Assembly: GCA_900542905.1 (NCBI GenBank)
Contig: UQPF01000002.1
Location: 62,001-126,000 of the forward strand
DNA: 64,000 nt
Origin: an uncultured Collinsella sp.
GTDB taxonomy: Bacteria > Actinomycetota > Coriobacteriia > Coriobacteriales > Coriobacteriaceae
Reading direction: 5' to 3'
In this document: piece after piece, positions 1-8,333 of the stretch
Layout of the letters: every line of letters starts with the position of its first letter
Numbering within the stretch: position 1 is the first letter of the stretch
Program-made: the position numbers and the translations under genes
The notes under the pieces: generated by a model
The model's database searches: none
What the model was told of the DNA's origin: nothing
The model's input: the letters and a program-made list of their open reading frames with translations, nothing else

Positions 1-32
1 CGGCCTGCAAAAAGGACGATATCGATGTTCAT
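1..32 (-). CDS. Start of a downstream ORF, possibly a small FHA or membrane protein (partial)
   Basis: On the minus strand an ATG at 30-32 opens a frame reading MNIDIVLFAG before the window ends. A purine-rich stretch (AGGGGA) overlaps the stop of the preceding FHA gene and lies about 8 nt before the ATG, so the two genes look co-transcribed. The hydrophobic start would suit an N-terminal membrane anchor. In actinobacterial kinase/FHA operons a short membrane-anchored FHA gene often follows here, but ten residues cannot decide that. Confidence 0.4.
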   Translation of the reverse strand, partial: MNIDIVLFAG

Positions 33-38
33 AAGAGA

Positions 39-1052
39 CTATCCCCTAAATTCAAAGGTGCTCAGGCCAAACGTCAGCAGATCGCCGTTGCGCAGCGGGC
101 AGCGCGTAATGCGGCGGTTGTTGACGAGCGTGCCGTTGGTGGAATTGAGGTCCTCGATCGACCAATCCGAGCCCGTAAAGGTGAGCTGGGCGTGGCGGCG
201 CGACACGTTGGGGTCGCGCAGGGCAATGTCGGAAACTGAGCGCTCGCGACCGATGGTCACCTGTGCGGAGGTGATGCTATGGCTCTCGCCGCTCACGACG
301 TCGACGAGCTGGGCGAGCGGGCGCTGCGGGGCGCGAGTGCTCGCCATGTTGGAGGCGATGCCGGCTGCGGCGCCTAGGCCCACGGCGGCACCGGTCGCGG
401 CGGCTCCGCCCATGCCGGCAAGCGCGTCGCGCGAGACGGTCTGAGGCACCGGGATGGGTGCGGCGGCGGGGTCGGGGACGCTAGGCGCGAAGGGGTCTGC
501 CGCGGCAAGCGGGTCGGGAGCGGCGGCGCGAGGCGTCGGCTGCTGCTGGGGCATGGCGGCGGGGCGCTGCTGCTGCGGGGCAGCAAACTGCTGCTGGCCG
601 GCGCGCGGGGCGCTGGCGGCACGGCTTGCCGCGGAGTTGTTCTGGCCCAGGCCGTTTTGATAGGCGCGCTCTTCTTCGTACAGGCGGCCGAGCGTGGGGG
701 CATCGACGTTCTCGGCAAAGACCGAGAACTTGCCGGCGCGCAGCTGCGGATCGATCATAAAGCGCACGAGGGGCTCGCCGACAAAGACATAGCGGCGCTT
801 TTCGGCCTGCGCCTTCACAAACTCGCGGACCTCGCGCGAAAGCTCGGGGTAGAACGGGGCGAGCATGGGATCGTCGTCGGCGGCGATCAGGATGGTATAG
901 AGTGCCGGCGCCGTGTTGACGCCGTTGATCACCAGAGTCTGATCCTCCATGTCGCGAGCGGCCTGCTTGGCAAGCTTCTTAAAGGAGAACGGGGCACGGG
1001 TGGCACCGAAGATGCCGGCCACGTGGTCCTCGAAGATGTTCAGGAAGTTCAC
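39..1052 (-). CDS. FhaA-like protein: DUF3662 domain plus C-terminal FHA domain
   Basis: 337 aa. Residues 1-130 resemble the DUF3662 domain at the N terminus of actinobacterial FhaA (MNFLNIFEDHVAGIFG start). An Ala/Pro/Gln-rich linker follows, roughly residues 145-235. A C-terminal FHA domain occupies about 255-337 and carries the phosphothreonine-binding signature GRE...SRRHAQL...DLNSTNGT. FHA domains read phosphothreonine, so this is probably a substrate or adaptor of the kinase encoded immediately upstream. The start ATG overlaps the kinase stop by 4 nt (positions 1049-1052), implying translational coupling. Its job in cell-envelope control is inferred from actinobacterial FhaA. Confidence 0.88.
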   Translation of the reverse strand: MNFLNIFEDHVAGIFGATRAPFSFKKLAKQAARDMEDQTLVINGVNTAPALYTILIAADDDPMLAPFYPELSREVREFVKAQAEKRRYVFVGEPLVRFMIDPQLRAGKFSVFAENVDAPTLGRLYEEERAYQNGLGQNNSAASRAASAPRAGQQQFAAPQQQRPAAMPQQQPTPRAAAPDPLAAADPFAPSVPDPAAAPIPVPQTVSRDALAGMGGAAATGAAVGLGAAAGIASNMASTRAPQRPLAQLVDVVSGESHSITSAQVTIGRERSVSDIALRDPNVSRRHAQLTFTGSDWSIEDLNSTNGTLVNNRRITRCPLRNGDLLTFGLSTFEFRG

Positions 1053-2902
1053 GAAAGATCACTCTCCGTATAGGTTCTTTGGTATCCGAGCAAATATAGG
1101 CATATCCCAACGATTATAGAGGATAGGATTCCCGCAACCGCCGCCTTGGCGATGACCGCGGCTGCAAGGCTGGCAATTTCCATATGGTGTGCAAGACAGG
1201 ACGCCGCTGCGCAGCCGATGCCGGTGACAGCGATGGCGGCGATTGCGGCAAGGTTTGAGCCCTGATTGGCATGCTTGGCATGGGCATTGAGTAGCGCGGA
1301 TGACGCTGCGGCAGTTGCCGCGGCCAGCCCAAAGGCAGCCCAAAGGAGCGGGTCTCCCAGCGCTGCGGCAACGTTACCGAGCCCCAGCACGCCTCCGGCT
1401 GAAAGCGCGACTGTCGCCAGGCGGGCAAAAAGCGCGCCCATGCCCGTTGCCGCGGCGGCGCTTGCCGGGCCGAGCAAAAATGACGCGACGCCGGAGGCAA
1501 CCCCAGCTGCCAGGAAGGTATTGCCGGTCAGACAGCCAAGCGCGAGTGCGCAGGTGAGTGCGGCGCTCGCGGCAGCCTCGGTGCGACCCCAGGCAATCCA
1601 CCAACCGGACATGGCGGCGGCAAAGATCACCGCGACGGGCAGCATCGACAGGATGCCCTGCGCCTGCATGGTGGCGTTGGCCATGAGCACCAAAAAGCCC
1701 ACAGCCGAGATGGCCGAGCCGATCTGGGGGGCCAGGCCGGCCGCCGCTCCGATTGCGATAGCCGCAATGACCAGGCCGGGAAGCGCCGCGACCCCGGCCG
1801 TTTGCATCAGCAAAAAGCTAAAGGTGCCGCACGCTAGCGCCGAGATAGCGCGCATGGTGTAGTCGCGCGCATGGCTCCAGCGCGTGCCCGCCCAGCCGAG
1901 TGCGGGGTCGATCTCGATGGCGTCGTCCTCGTAGTGCGACGGCTCGATATCGTCGAGCTCCTGCTCGTCATCCGAAAGCTCGCCAACCATTTGTTCCAGG
2001 CTGCGACGGCCCTCGCGTACGCTGCCCAGACCGGCAAGGAGCTGGTCGCAAAATGCCTCGATGCTGTTGGGGCGGTCCTGCGGCATGGGGGAGAGCGCGC
2101 TCATGAGCGCGGCCTCGGCTCCCGGGGGGAAGTGTGGTATCAGCTCGCTGGGATAGGTGGCGCCGCCGATGATGCGGTCGAGCGAGTCGGCGGGCGTGGC
2201 CGCCATAAAGGGGGCGCTGCCGCACAGGCCCTCGTAGACCACACAGGCGAGGGCAAAGACATCGGCGCGCTCATCGACCGTGCCGGTCTCGATATCGAGC
2301 TGCTCGGGCGGCATGTAGCCGATGGTGCCGCCGCGCGAGCCGCCAAAGCCACCGGCGGACGACAGTCGCGCCATGCCAAAGTCGGTGAGCTTTACATTGC
2401 CCGAGTGGTCGATGAGCACGTTGGCGGGCTTAATGTCCAGGTGGAGTACGCCATTACTATGGGCGAAGGTGAGCGCCTGGCCCAGGGCATCGGCAATGGC
2501 CGCGGCCTCGTCAAAGGTAAGTGAGTGGCCGTCCACGCGGTGCAAAAACTCGGCAAGCGACATGCCATCGACATACTCCATAACCAGGTAGGCATAGGCT
2601 GTGTCGTGCGTAAAGTCGATGACCTGCACGATATTGGGATGTTGAAGCATGGCGGCAGTGTGCGCCTCGCGCAGGACATCCATGATGTCGCTGGCGGGCA
2701 TGCCGGCACCGTTGATAAGGGGGATGCGCTTAATGGCGACGCGGCGGCGCAGGTGCGTGTCGCGGCAGATCTCGATGGAGCCAAAACCGCCGGTCGCAAG
2801 TGTCTCGAGCGGCTGGTACCGCTTGAGCAGCTCGCGAGAGCTGGTGCCCTCCAAAGGAACGTCCGGCGAGAACCGGGCGGTATGTTGCGAGAAAAGCGGC
2901 AT
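1049..2902 (-). CDS. Serine/threonine protein kinase with multi-pass membrane tail
   Basis: 617 aa from the ATG at 2902, which has GAGGG six bases upstream; a TTG two codons earlier is the alternative start. The kinase domain spans about residues 30-290: glycine loop GGFGS (38-42), ATP-binding Lys58 in VAIKRI, catalytic loop HLDIKPAN (154-161, so HLD and not the usual HRD) and DFG at 174-176. After an acidic linker (about 300-340) come eight or so hydrophobic segments to the C terminus, in place of the PASTA sensor repeats of classical PknB. The gene heads an operon with the FHA protein. The signal sensed is unknown; a membrane-embedded sensor is an inference. Confidence 0.9.
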   Translation of the reverse strand: MPLFSQHTARFSPDVPLEGTSSRELLKRYQPLETLATGGFGSIEICRDTHLRRRVAIKRIPLINGAGMPASDIMDVLREAHTAAMLQHPNIVQVIDFTHDTAYAYLVMEYVDGMSLAEFLHRVDGHSLTFDEAAAIADALGQALTFAHSNGVLHLDIKPANVLIDHSGNVKLTDFGMARLSSAGGFGGSRGGTIGYMPPEQLDIETGTVDERADVFALACVVYEGLCGSAPFMAATPADSLDRIIGGATYPSELIPHFPPGAEAALMSALSPMPQDRPNSIEAFCDQLLAGLGSVREGRRSLEQMVGELSDDEQELDDIEPSHYEDDAIEIDPALGWAGTRWSHARDYTMRAISALACGTFSFLLMQTAGVAALPGLVIAAIAIGAAAGLAPQIGSAISAVGFLVLMANATMQAQGILSMLPVAVIFAAAMSGWWIAWGRTEAAASAALTCALALGCLTGNTFLAAGVASGVASFLLGPASAAAATGMGALFARLATVALSAGGVLGLGNVAAALGDPLLWAAFGLAAATAAASSALLNAHAKHANQGSNLAAIAAIAVTGIGCAAASCLAHHMEIASLAAAVIAKAAVAGILSSIIVGICLYLLGYQRTYTESDLS

Positions 2903-3046
2903 GGCCAACCCTCGTGCGTTTAAAGTTCGTTTGCGAGTGGCGGGCGCGGAGCCGAGCCGTTCGCGGTGGCATAGATGCTGCTAGTGTAGCACGCTCGGGT
3001 GCATGGGGAGGATAGCGGGATGCGAGGCTGCCTGTCTGGCTTGGCC

Positions 3047-3754
3047 TTAGCGCTTCTTCTTGTTCCTCTTCTGCTTGCGCTTGGTCTCCTGGGGCTTGTC
3101 GCCCTGCTTGGCCTCGGCGGCGGCCTTCTCGGCCTTCATTTTCTTCTTCTTGGTCTCGATGCGGAGTTTTTTGTTGATACGGGTCTTGAGGAAGGGACCG
3201 AACTGCTCGGCATCGCCGCGAATAAAGGTGTCCTTAGGGATCGTCACGCCCTGGTCGGCGAACATGGCCACAAAGATGCGCTCGCCGTCGAGCACGTGGT
3301 CGAGCTTCTCAAACGGGAAGAACTGCGACTTGCCGCTCTTGCCCCAAACCATCAGGCCGTCCTCGTTGGCGGCGACGCGGCGATAGCGGCCGCCCATGGA
3401 CTCGTCGGCCTCGACGGCGTCGATAAAGTCGCGGGCGAGCGTGTGGTGAAGGTTCTTGCTCCACCAGGCCAAAAAGGCGCCGAATACGATCAGCACGACG
3501 CCAAACTTGATCCAGTTGCCGCCGGCCACCAGCATGCCGATGCCGATGAGCGCGGCAATTGCCGCGGCGACATACAGCGAGCCGCGACGCCTAGGCGAGG
3601 CGACCAGGCGGGCGAAGTCGGTGACCAGGTCGTTTTCGTACTGGTACTCGTTGAGGTACAGGATGCCGTCGTCGGCTGCGGCCTGCTCCTCGAGCGCGAC
3701 CTCGACCTGGTCGGCTGCTTCGGAGGGGACGAGGTTGCTCTCTGCGTCTGCCAT
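3047..3754 (-). CDS. YcxB-like membrane protein
   Basis: 235 aa from the ATG at 3754, with AGGAG ten bases upstream; the open frame extends further 5' but into dnaX, so this start is preferred. Two adjacent hydrophobic segments (about residues 65-100) precede a soluble part containing RYRRVAANEDGLMVWGKSGKS, the pattern of the YcxB-like C-terminal domain found in many small Gram-positive membrane proteins of unknown function. The tail is very Lys-rich (KKKKMKAEKAAAEAKQ), suggesting a cytoplasmic end near nucleic acid or membrane phosphates. It is transcribed divergently from dnaX with a 115-bp shared promoter region. Confidence 0.7.
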   Translation of the reverse strand: MADAESNLVPSEAADQVEVALEEQAAADDGILYLNEYQYENDLVTDFARLVASPRRRGSLYVAAAIAALIGIGMLVAGGNWIKFGVVLIVFGAFLAWWSKNLHHTLARDFIDAVEADESMGGRYRRVAANEDGLMVWGKSGKSQFFPFEKLDHVLDGERIFVAMFADQGVTIPKDTFIRGDAEQFGPFLKTRINKKLRIETKKKKMKAEKAAAEAKQGDKPQETKRKQKRNKKKR

Positions 3755-3869
3755 GCTCTTTGGACTCCTATCGCGGCGGGCTCGCCGTACGGGTATTATG
3801 GAATGCAGTATGCCGTGCGACCGCATGGCCGCCGCGGCAACAAGACTCAGTATACCCGGGGGAGCACCC

Positions 3870-6323
3870 ATGGAATCGTTGTACCGAAAGTATCGCCCGC
3901 TCACCTTTGACTCCGTGGTGGGCCAGCAACATATCGTCTCGACGCTCGAGCACGCCATCACCGAGGGGCGCCTGTCCCACGCCTACCTGTTCTGCGGACC
4001 GCGCGGCACGGGCAAGACCACCATGGCGCGCATTCTGGCCAAGGCGCTGCTGTGCCGCAATGCCGAGGCGGCGCGCGCCGAGGGTGCAAGCGGCTGCATG
4101 CCCGACGGTACTTGCGAGGAGTGCGAGCTCATCGCCGAGGGCAACCACCCCGATGTCTACGAGCTCGATGCCGCAAGCCGTACTGGCGTGGACAACGTGC
4201 GCGAGGAGATCATCAACTCCGTCAACTTTGCCCCGGTGCGCGGCAAGTACAAGATTTATATCATCGACGAGGTCCACATGCTCACGACGGCGGCGTTCAA
4301 CGCGCTGCTCAAGACGCTTGAGGAGCCGCCGGCACACGTGATCTTTGTGCTGTGCACCACCGACCCGCAAAAGATTCTGGAGACCATCCTCTCGCGCTGC
4401 CAGCGTTTCGATTTCCATCGCATCGGCAACGAGAATATTGAGCATCGCCTGGCATACGTGTGCGAGCAGGAGGGCTTCGATTACGACGACGAGGCGCTGG
4501 CTATCGTGGCGCGCCATGCCAAGGGCGGCATGCGCGACGCGTTGTCCACGCTGGAGCAGCTGAGCGTTTTTGGCAACGGCGCCGTGCATGCGGACGACGC
4601 CCGCTCGCTTTTAGGCGAGGTTTCGGACCAGATTCTGGGCGAGTTTTCCCGCGCTATCGCCGATCGCGATGTTGCCGAGCTCTATGGACTGATCCGTGCG
4701 CAGGTCGAGGAAGGAAACGACCTGCTGGAGCTGACGCGCGATCTGGTGGCGCATGTGCGTGACGTGTACGTTGCCTGCGTTGCCGGTGCCCGTGCCGAGC
4801 TGTTTGAGGGCGGCTCCGAGCAGGCCGAGGCGCTTGCTGCCGAGGCCGCTGCCTTTGGCGAGCATCCTGCCGACCGCCTGGCCCGTGTGCTGACAGTGCT
4901 CGACGATGCCGCGCTGGAGATGAGGAGCGCGAGCGACGTGCGCCTGGTGCTCGAGATCGCCTGCACGCGTCTGGCGCGTCCCGAGGCCGATTTGACGATT
5001 GAGGCATTGGCCGAGCGCGTGGCACGCCTGGAGGCCATGGTTGCCAACGGCGCCGTGCCGGCGAGTGTGGCCGCTGCTCAGGCCGCCGCGCCTGCAGCAT
5101 CCGTACCCGCTGCTGCCCAGCAGCCGACGCTCATTTCGGGCGCTCGTGCTGCCGCTCCGGCGGCATCCGCTGCCCCCGCTGCTACGTCCGCGCGCCAGGG
5201 CGGTATGCCTTGGGACCGTGGTGCTGCCGCTCCGGCGACCCAGTCTGCGCCCGCGTCGACCCCCAGGCCCGCCGCGCCGGCATCTCAGCCTACGCCGGCT
5301 CCGAAGCCCCAGCCCGCCACCTCTCCGGCTCCCGCACCTGCCGCTGTGCCGGCACCTAAGCTCCAGCCCAACACTGCCGCTCAGGTTGCTGCCGCCGGCG
5401 CCGTCGAGACGCCCGCGGTCGAGGATGCCGGAGAGCTGCAGCGCAAATGGGCCGAGGTTGTCGAGCGTGTCAAGGCGCGTCAGGCTTCCTACGCAGGGCT
5501 TTTGCTCAACGCCCGCGCCACGGCCGACGATGGCTCCAAGCTCACGGTCTCGTTCCCCGCGGGTTCGACTTTTGCCATTAAGATGCTCGGTCGCGCCGAT
5601 ACGCAATCGGTGGTCCTGCCGACGGTCTGCGCAGTCTTCGGTCGTCGTACCGTCGACTATGTCCTGGATGGGGGTGGCACGCCGGCTCCTCAACATGAGG
5701 AGCATTCTCCATCTGCACGGGCTGCGGCATCTGCGGACCCGCAACCCGTGTCCTCGGCGGCCGCTGTATCCTCGAGCGCCAGCGCGCCGCAGCAGCAAGC
5801 GGTGCCGGTAGCGGCATCGACCCCGTCGGCGCCTAAGCCCGCGGCGCCCAAACCGGCTGCTCCGACACCCGCGCCCAGGTCATCTGACCTGGGCAAAGCC
5901 CCCTGGCTACGCTCCGACAACCCCGCCGGCGCTCCTGCCACGGGTAAGCTCCCGACTGAGCCCGCGCCCCGTGCGCCCGAGCGCTCTGCCGCTCCCAAAT
6001 GTCAGCCTGCTGCGTCGTCTGCGCCGTGGGAATCCGAGCAGGTACCCTACGACGACGCCATGGTCGGCGGCTTCGCTGGCGATGCGAGCGGGGACGATCT
6101 GCCTCCGTTCGACGTGCCGGGTGCGACGCCCGCGCCCAAGTCCGCTGTAGCTGCCCCCAAAGAGGAGGACGCTCCTGCAGCTCCCTGGGAGTCCAACCCC
6201 GGCGCCGGCAGCCCCTTCGGCCACCAGGGCGCAGCCCCGAGCATCCCGCAGACCGAGGACGAGGCCAAAGCCCTCATCCGCAGCGTCTTCGGTCAGGCCA
6301 CCATCTTCAAACCGGTGGAGTAG
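3870..6323 (+). CDS. dnaX: DNA polymerase III subunit gamma/tau
   Basis: 817 aa from MESLYRKYRPLTFDSVVGQ, with GGGGGAG about 6 nt upstream. The clamp-loader AAA+ module is clear: Walker A GPRGTGKTT, the zinc cysteines (C...C...CEEC), Walker B DEVHML, and sensor/SRC motif ILSRCQRF. Residues from about 380 on are a long Ala/Pro-rich tau-like tail with a short structured block (ELQRKWAEVVERVKARQASY) of the kind that binds DnaE. In the holoenzyme the protein loads the sliding clamp and links polymerases. I see no obvious slippery frameshift site, so a separate short gamma form is not supported. The order dnaX-ybaB-recR is conserved across bacteria. Confidence 0.97.
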   Translation: MESLYRKYRPLTFDSVVGQQHIVSTLEHAITEGRLSHAYLFCGPRGTGKTTMARILAKALLCRNAEAARAEGASGCMPDGTCEECELIAEGNHPDVYELDAASRTGVDNVREEIINSVNFAPVRGKYKIYIIDEVHMLTTAAFNALLKTLEEPPAHVIFVLCTTDPQKILETILSRCQRFDFHRIGNENIEHRLAYVCEQEGFDYDDEALAIVARHAKGGMRDALSTLEQLSVFGNGAVHADDARSLLGEVSDQILGEFSRAIADRDVAELYGLIRAQVEEGNDLLELTRDLVAHVRDVYVACVAGARAELFEGGSEQAEALAAEAAAFGEHPADRLARVLTVLDDAALEMRSASDVRLVLEIACTRLARPEADLTIEALAERVARLEAMVANGAVPASVAAAQAAAPAASVPAAAQQPTLISGARAAAPAASAAPAATSARQGGMPWDRGAAAPATQSAPASTPRPAAPASQPTPAPKPQPATSPAPAPAAVPAPKLQPNTAAQVAAAGAVETPAVEDAGELQRKWAEVVERVKARQASYAGLLLNARATADDGSKLTVSFPAGSTFAIKMLGRADTQSVVLPTVCAVFGRRTVDYVLDGGGTPAPQHEEHSPSARAAASADPQPVSSAAAVSSSASAPQQQAVPVAASTPSAPKPAAPKPAAPTPAPRSSDLGKAPWLRSDNPAGAPATGKLPTEPAPRAPERSAAPKCQPAASSAPWESEQVPYDDAMVGGFAGDASGDDLPPFDVPGATPAPKSAVAAPKEEDAPAAPWESNPGAGSPFGHQGAAPSIPQTEDEAKALIRSVFGQATIFKPVE

Positions 6324-6344
6324 CTGTACGGGCGGGTATACTGC

Positions 6345-6818
6345 TCAAGAAGAGATCTCTTTGTCCGGGCGCATCTGTATTTCGGACATGTGCAACGTGG
6401 TGCCGCGTATATCGCATTCGAGCAGACAGGTGCGTGACGGTCGGCCTAGGATGCTGAGGTCGATACGATACGTCGCATGGCTGTCCGTGTGCTCGACTTG
6501 CTCGGCGTTGACGGTTGCTCCGATTGTCAAGAAAGCGCCTAGTTCGGCATCGACAATCTTGGAGTCCTTTATCTTGACCTTGAACTCTTGGTAGAGGGAC
6601 GGGCTGTTGTAGTAAATGGTTCGAGTTCCGTCGGTGCACTCATCGGTCGCTTCCCATTTGACGACGGGCTGGTCCGAGCTGGCTATCAGCAGTTCTGCTC
6701 CAAAAGCTATGGCATGGGTGATGACAACCAGCAATGCCCAGCCGACAAAGAGATAGAGAACCACATATGCAACGGGGTGTTTTGAGCGGATGTTTTGGAG
6801 CGCGTCGGGGGCATTCAT
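6345..6818 (-). CDS. Hypothetical protein with one N-terminal transmembrane helix
   Basis: 157 aa, ATG at 6818 with a strong GGAGGT upstream. A single hydrophobic helix (about residues 17-45, VAYVVLYLFVGWALLVVITH) is followed by a roughly 110-residue, probably beta-rich domain with two cysteines near the end (TCLLECDI). I do not recognise a family. It sits opposite in strand between dnaX and ybaB, breaking the usual dnaX-ybaB-recR cluster, and ends only 21 bp from the dnaX stop, so the two transcripts converge. Confidence 0.6.
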   Translation of the reverse strand: MNAPDALQNIRSKHPVAYVVLYLFVGWALLVVITHAIAFGAELLIASSDQPVVKWEATDECTDGTRTIYYNSPSLYQEFKVKIKDSKIVDAELGAFLTIGATVNAEQVEHTDSHATYRIDLSILGRPSRTCLLECDIRGTTLHMSEIQMRPDKEISS

Positions 6819-6960
6819 GGGGCACCTCCAAATTGCTATCTATGACAATCAAATTATACCCTGCCGCCATGTGCTCCGCCTCGAGCAGCGGTTTGGCATT
6901 TAGCTATTTAGTGGCACACATGAAATGTCGGATTCGGCTCTACTAGATTGAGTATGCGAT

Positions 6961-6995
6961 ATTATGCAACCTTGCATAATTCGGCCTTGCATAAT
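6961..6995. promoter_or_regulatory. Palindromic operator-like site with a third half-site
   Basis: A perfect inverted repeat (ATTATGCAA, CC, TTGCATAAT; 6961-6980) is followed by a third TTGCATAAT half-site at 6987-6995, so the block CCTTGCATAAT is repeated with a 15-bp period. It lies in the 339-bp gap between the minus-strand membrane gene and ybaB, about 160 bp before ybaB. Nothing else is recognisable in that gap; I looked for an SRP RNA, which often sits near dnaX, and did not find one. The binding protein is unknown. Confidence 0.45.
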
Positions 6996-7157
6996 CTTTG
7001 CGCGTGGTTTGTATTGGAGGACATGTATATCGACTGAGGTAGCGTGTCCGCCCCGCTCTCTCGCCCCGCGCCGTGGTACGATTTTTGAGTTTGAAAGTCC
7101 CGCCGTGCTCCGGCTGCCCTTGCAGCTTGTCGCGCGGCCGCACGTAAAGGAGCCATC

Positions 7158-7478
7158 ATGGCCGGTATGAACATGCAGCAAATGATGAAGCAGGCCCGCA
7201 AGATGCAGGAGCAGCTTGCCGCCGCGCAGGAAAACCTTAAGTCCCAGACCGTCGACGCCTCTGCCGGCGGCGGCATGGTCAAGGTGACCGTTAACGGCGA
7301 GATGGAGCTCGTCAACCTCACCATCGATCCCGATGCGCTCGATCCCGAGGACGTCGATATGCTGCAGGACATGATCATGGCTGCCGTCAACGAGGCCGTC
7401 CGCGGTGTCAACGAGCTCGCCAACAAGCAGATGGGCGCCATCACCGGCGGCCTCAACATCCCGGGCATGCCGTTCTAA
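7158..7478 (+). CDS. ybaB: YbaB/EbfC family nucleoid-associated protein
   Basis: 106 aa, with AAAGGAG six bases before the ATG. It shows the family pattern: Met/Gln-rich N-terminal helix (MNMQQMMKQARKMQEQL), the central GGGMVKVTVNGEMELVNLTIDPDAL block, and the C-terminal helix with MAAVNEAVR. The family forms small DNA-binding dimers of tweezers-like fold that coat the nucleoid. It lies 13 bp upstream of recR and is surely co-transcribed with it; the pairing is conserved across bacteria, although a direct role in RecR function is not established. Confidence 0.95.
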   Translation: MAGMNMQQMMKQARKMQEQLAAAQENLKSQTVDASAGGGMVKVTVNGEMELVNLTIDPDALDPEDVDMLQDMIMAAVNEAVRGVNELANKQMGAITGGLNIPGMPF

Positions 7479-7491
7479 GACGCGCATATAT

Positions 7492-8088
7492 ATGAGTGCC
7501 AACCATAGCCTGCAAAAATTGCTCGATGAGCTGGGTCGCCTGCCGGGCATCGGCCCCAAGTCGGCTCAGCGCATCGCCTATTACCTGCTCGAGGCCGATG
7601 CCGAGGAGGCGCGCCGCCTGGCCGAGGCCATCCTGGAGGTTAAGCAGGAGGTTCACTTTTGCAGCCGCTGCTTTAACTACGCCACGGCCGACGAGTGCTC
7701 CATCTGCCAGGATTCGATGCGCGATACCACTCGCATTTGCGTGGTGGGCGAGCCGCGCGATGTCCAGGCGATCGAGCGCACGGGCAGCTACCACGGTCTC
7801 TACCACGTATTGGGCGGCGTGATCAGTCCCATGGACAAGATCGGCCCCGAGCAGCTGCACATTCGCGAGCTGCTGGCACGCTTGGGTCACGAGGACATCC
7901 ACGAGGTCATCATCGCCACCAACCCCAATATTGAGGGCGAGACCACGGCGAGCTACCTGGCCCGCACTATCAAGCCGCTGGGCGTTGAGGTATCGCGTCT
8001 GGCGAGCGGCCTGCCCGTGGGCGGCGATCTGGAGTATGCTGACGAGCTTACGCTTGGCCGCGCCATCGAGGCCCGCCGCGCGATTTAG
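7492..8088 (+). CDS. recR: Recombination mediator protein RecR
   Basis: 198 aa, the normal RecR length. The N-terminal helix-hairpin-helix (LGRLPGIGPKSAQRIAYYLL) is followed by a four-cysteine zinc finger (CSRCFNYATADECSIC), then a Toprim domain (ICVVGEPRDVQAIERTG ... GPEQLHIREL ... IATNPNIEGETTASYL) and the C-terminal VSRLASGLPVGGDLEYADELTLGRAI. RecR acts with RecO/RecF to load RecA on gapped DNA. The start is the ATG at 7492, 13 bp after ybaB; the frame is open further upstream but that part overlaps ybaB. Confidence 0.97.
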   Translation: MSANHSLQKLLDELGRLPGIGPKSAQRIAYYLLEADAEEARRLAEAILEVKQEVHFCSRCFNYATADECSICQDSMRDTTRICVVGEPRDVQAIERTGSYHGLYHVLGGVISPMDKIGPEQLHIRELLARLGHEDIHEVIIATNPNIEGETTASYLARTIKPLGVEVSRLASGLPVGGDLEYADELTLGRAIEARRAI

Positions 8089-8163
8089 GTGGCGAGCCTG
8101 CTCCTGCCGTATGTTTTCCTCGCGACGCACGGGGTAGTCATAATTTCCCCGTGCGACTGTGAG

Positions 8164-8249
8164 TTTGTTGTGCAACAAAGATGCTTTGTATCCGCTTATC
8201 GCATGGATGCTTCCGCTCGCATCCTTTATTTGTTCATTCGTTGCGCAAC
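8164..8249. promoter_or_regulatory. Two palindromic boxes upstream of the second kinase operon
   Basis: A 7+2+7 inverted repeat (TTTGTTG-TG-CAACAAA) occupies 8164-8179 and a GTTGCGCAAC palindrome lies at 8240-8249, between recR and the gene starting at 8334. The same TGTTGCGCAACA core recurs at 46852-46863 just upstream of the Rrf2-family gene promoter. These could be sites for one regulator. That is inferred only from the repeated motif. Confidence 0.35.
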
Positions 8250-8333
8250 CTTTTTGGTTCGCTGATACACTCAAATATGGATTCGAATGAATGCGCCGCT
8301 CCCGAGCGGCGTGTTTTTGTTGGAGGAGAACGC

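Noticed and set aside
6819..7157. A signal-recognition-particle RNA between dnaX and ybaB
   Set aside because: This is a common location for it, but I found no GGAA-containing domain IV hairpin or matching stem on either strand.
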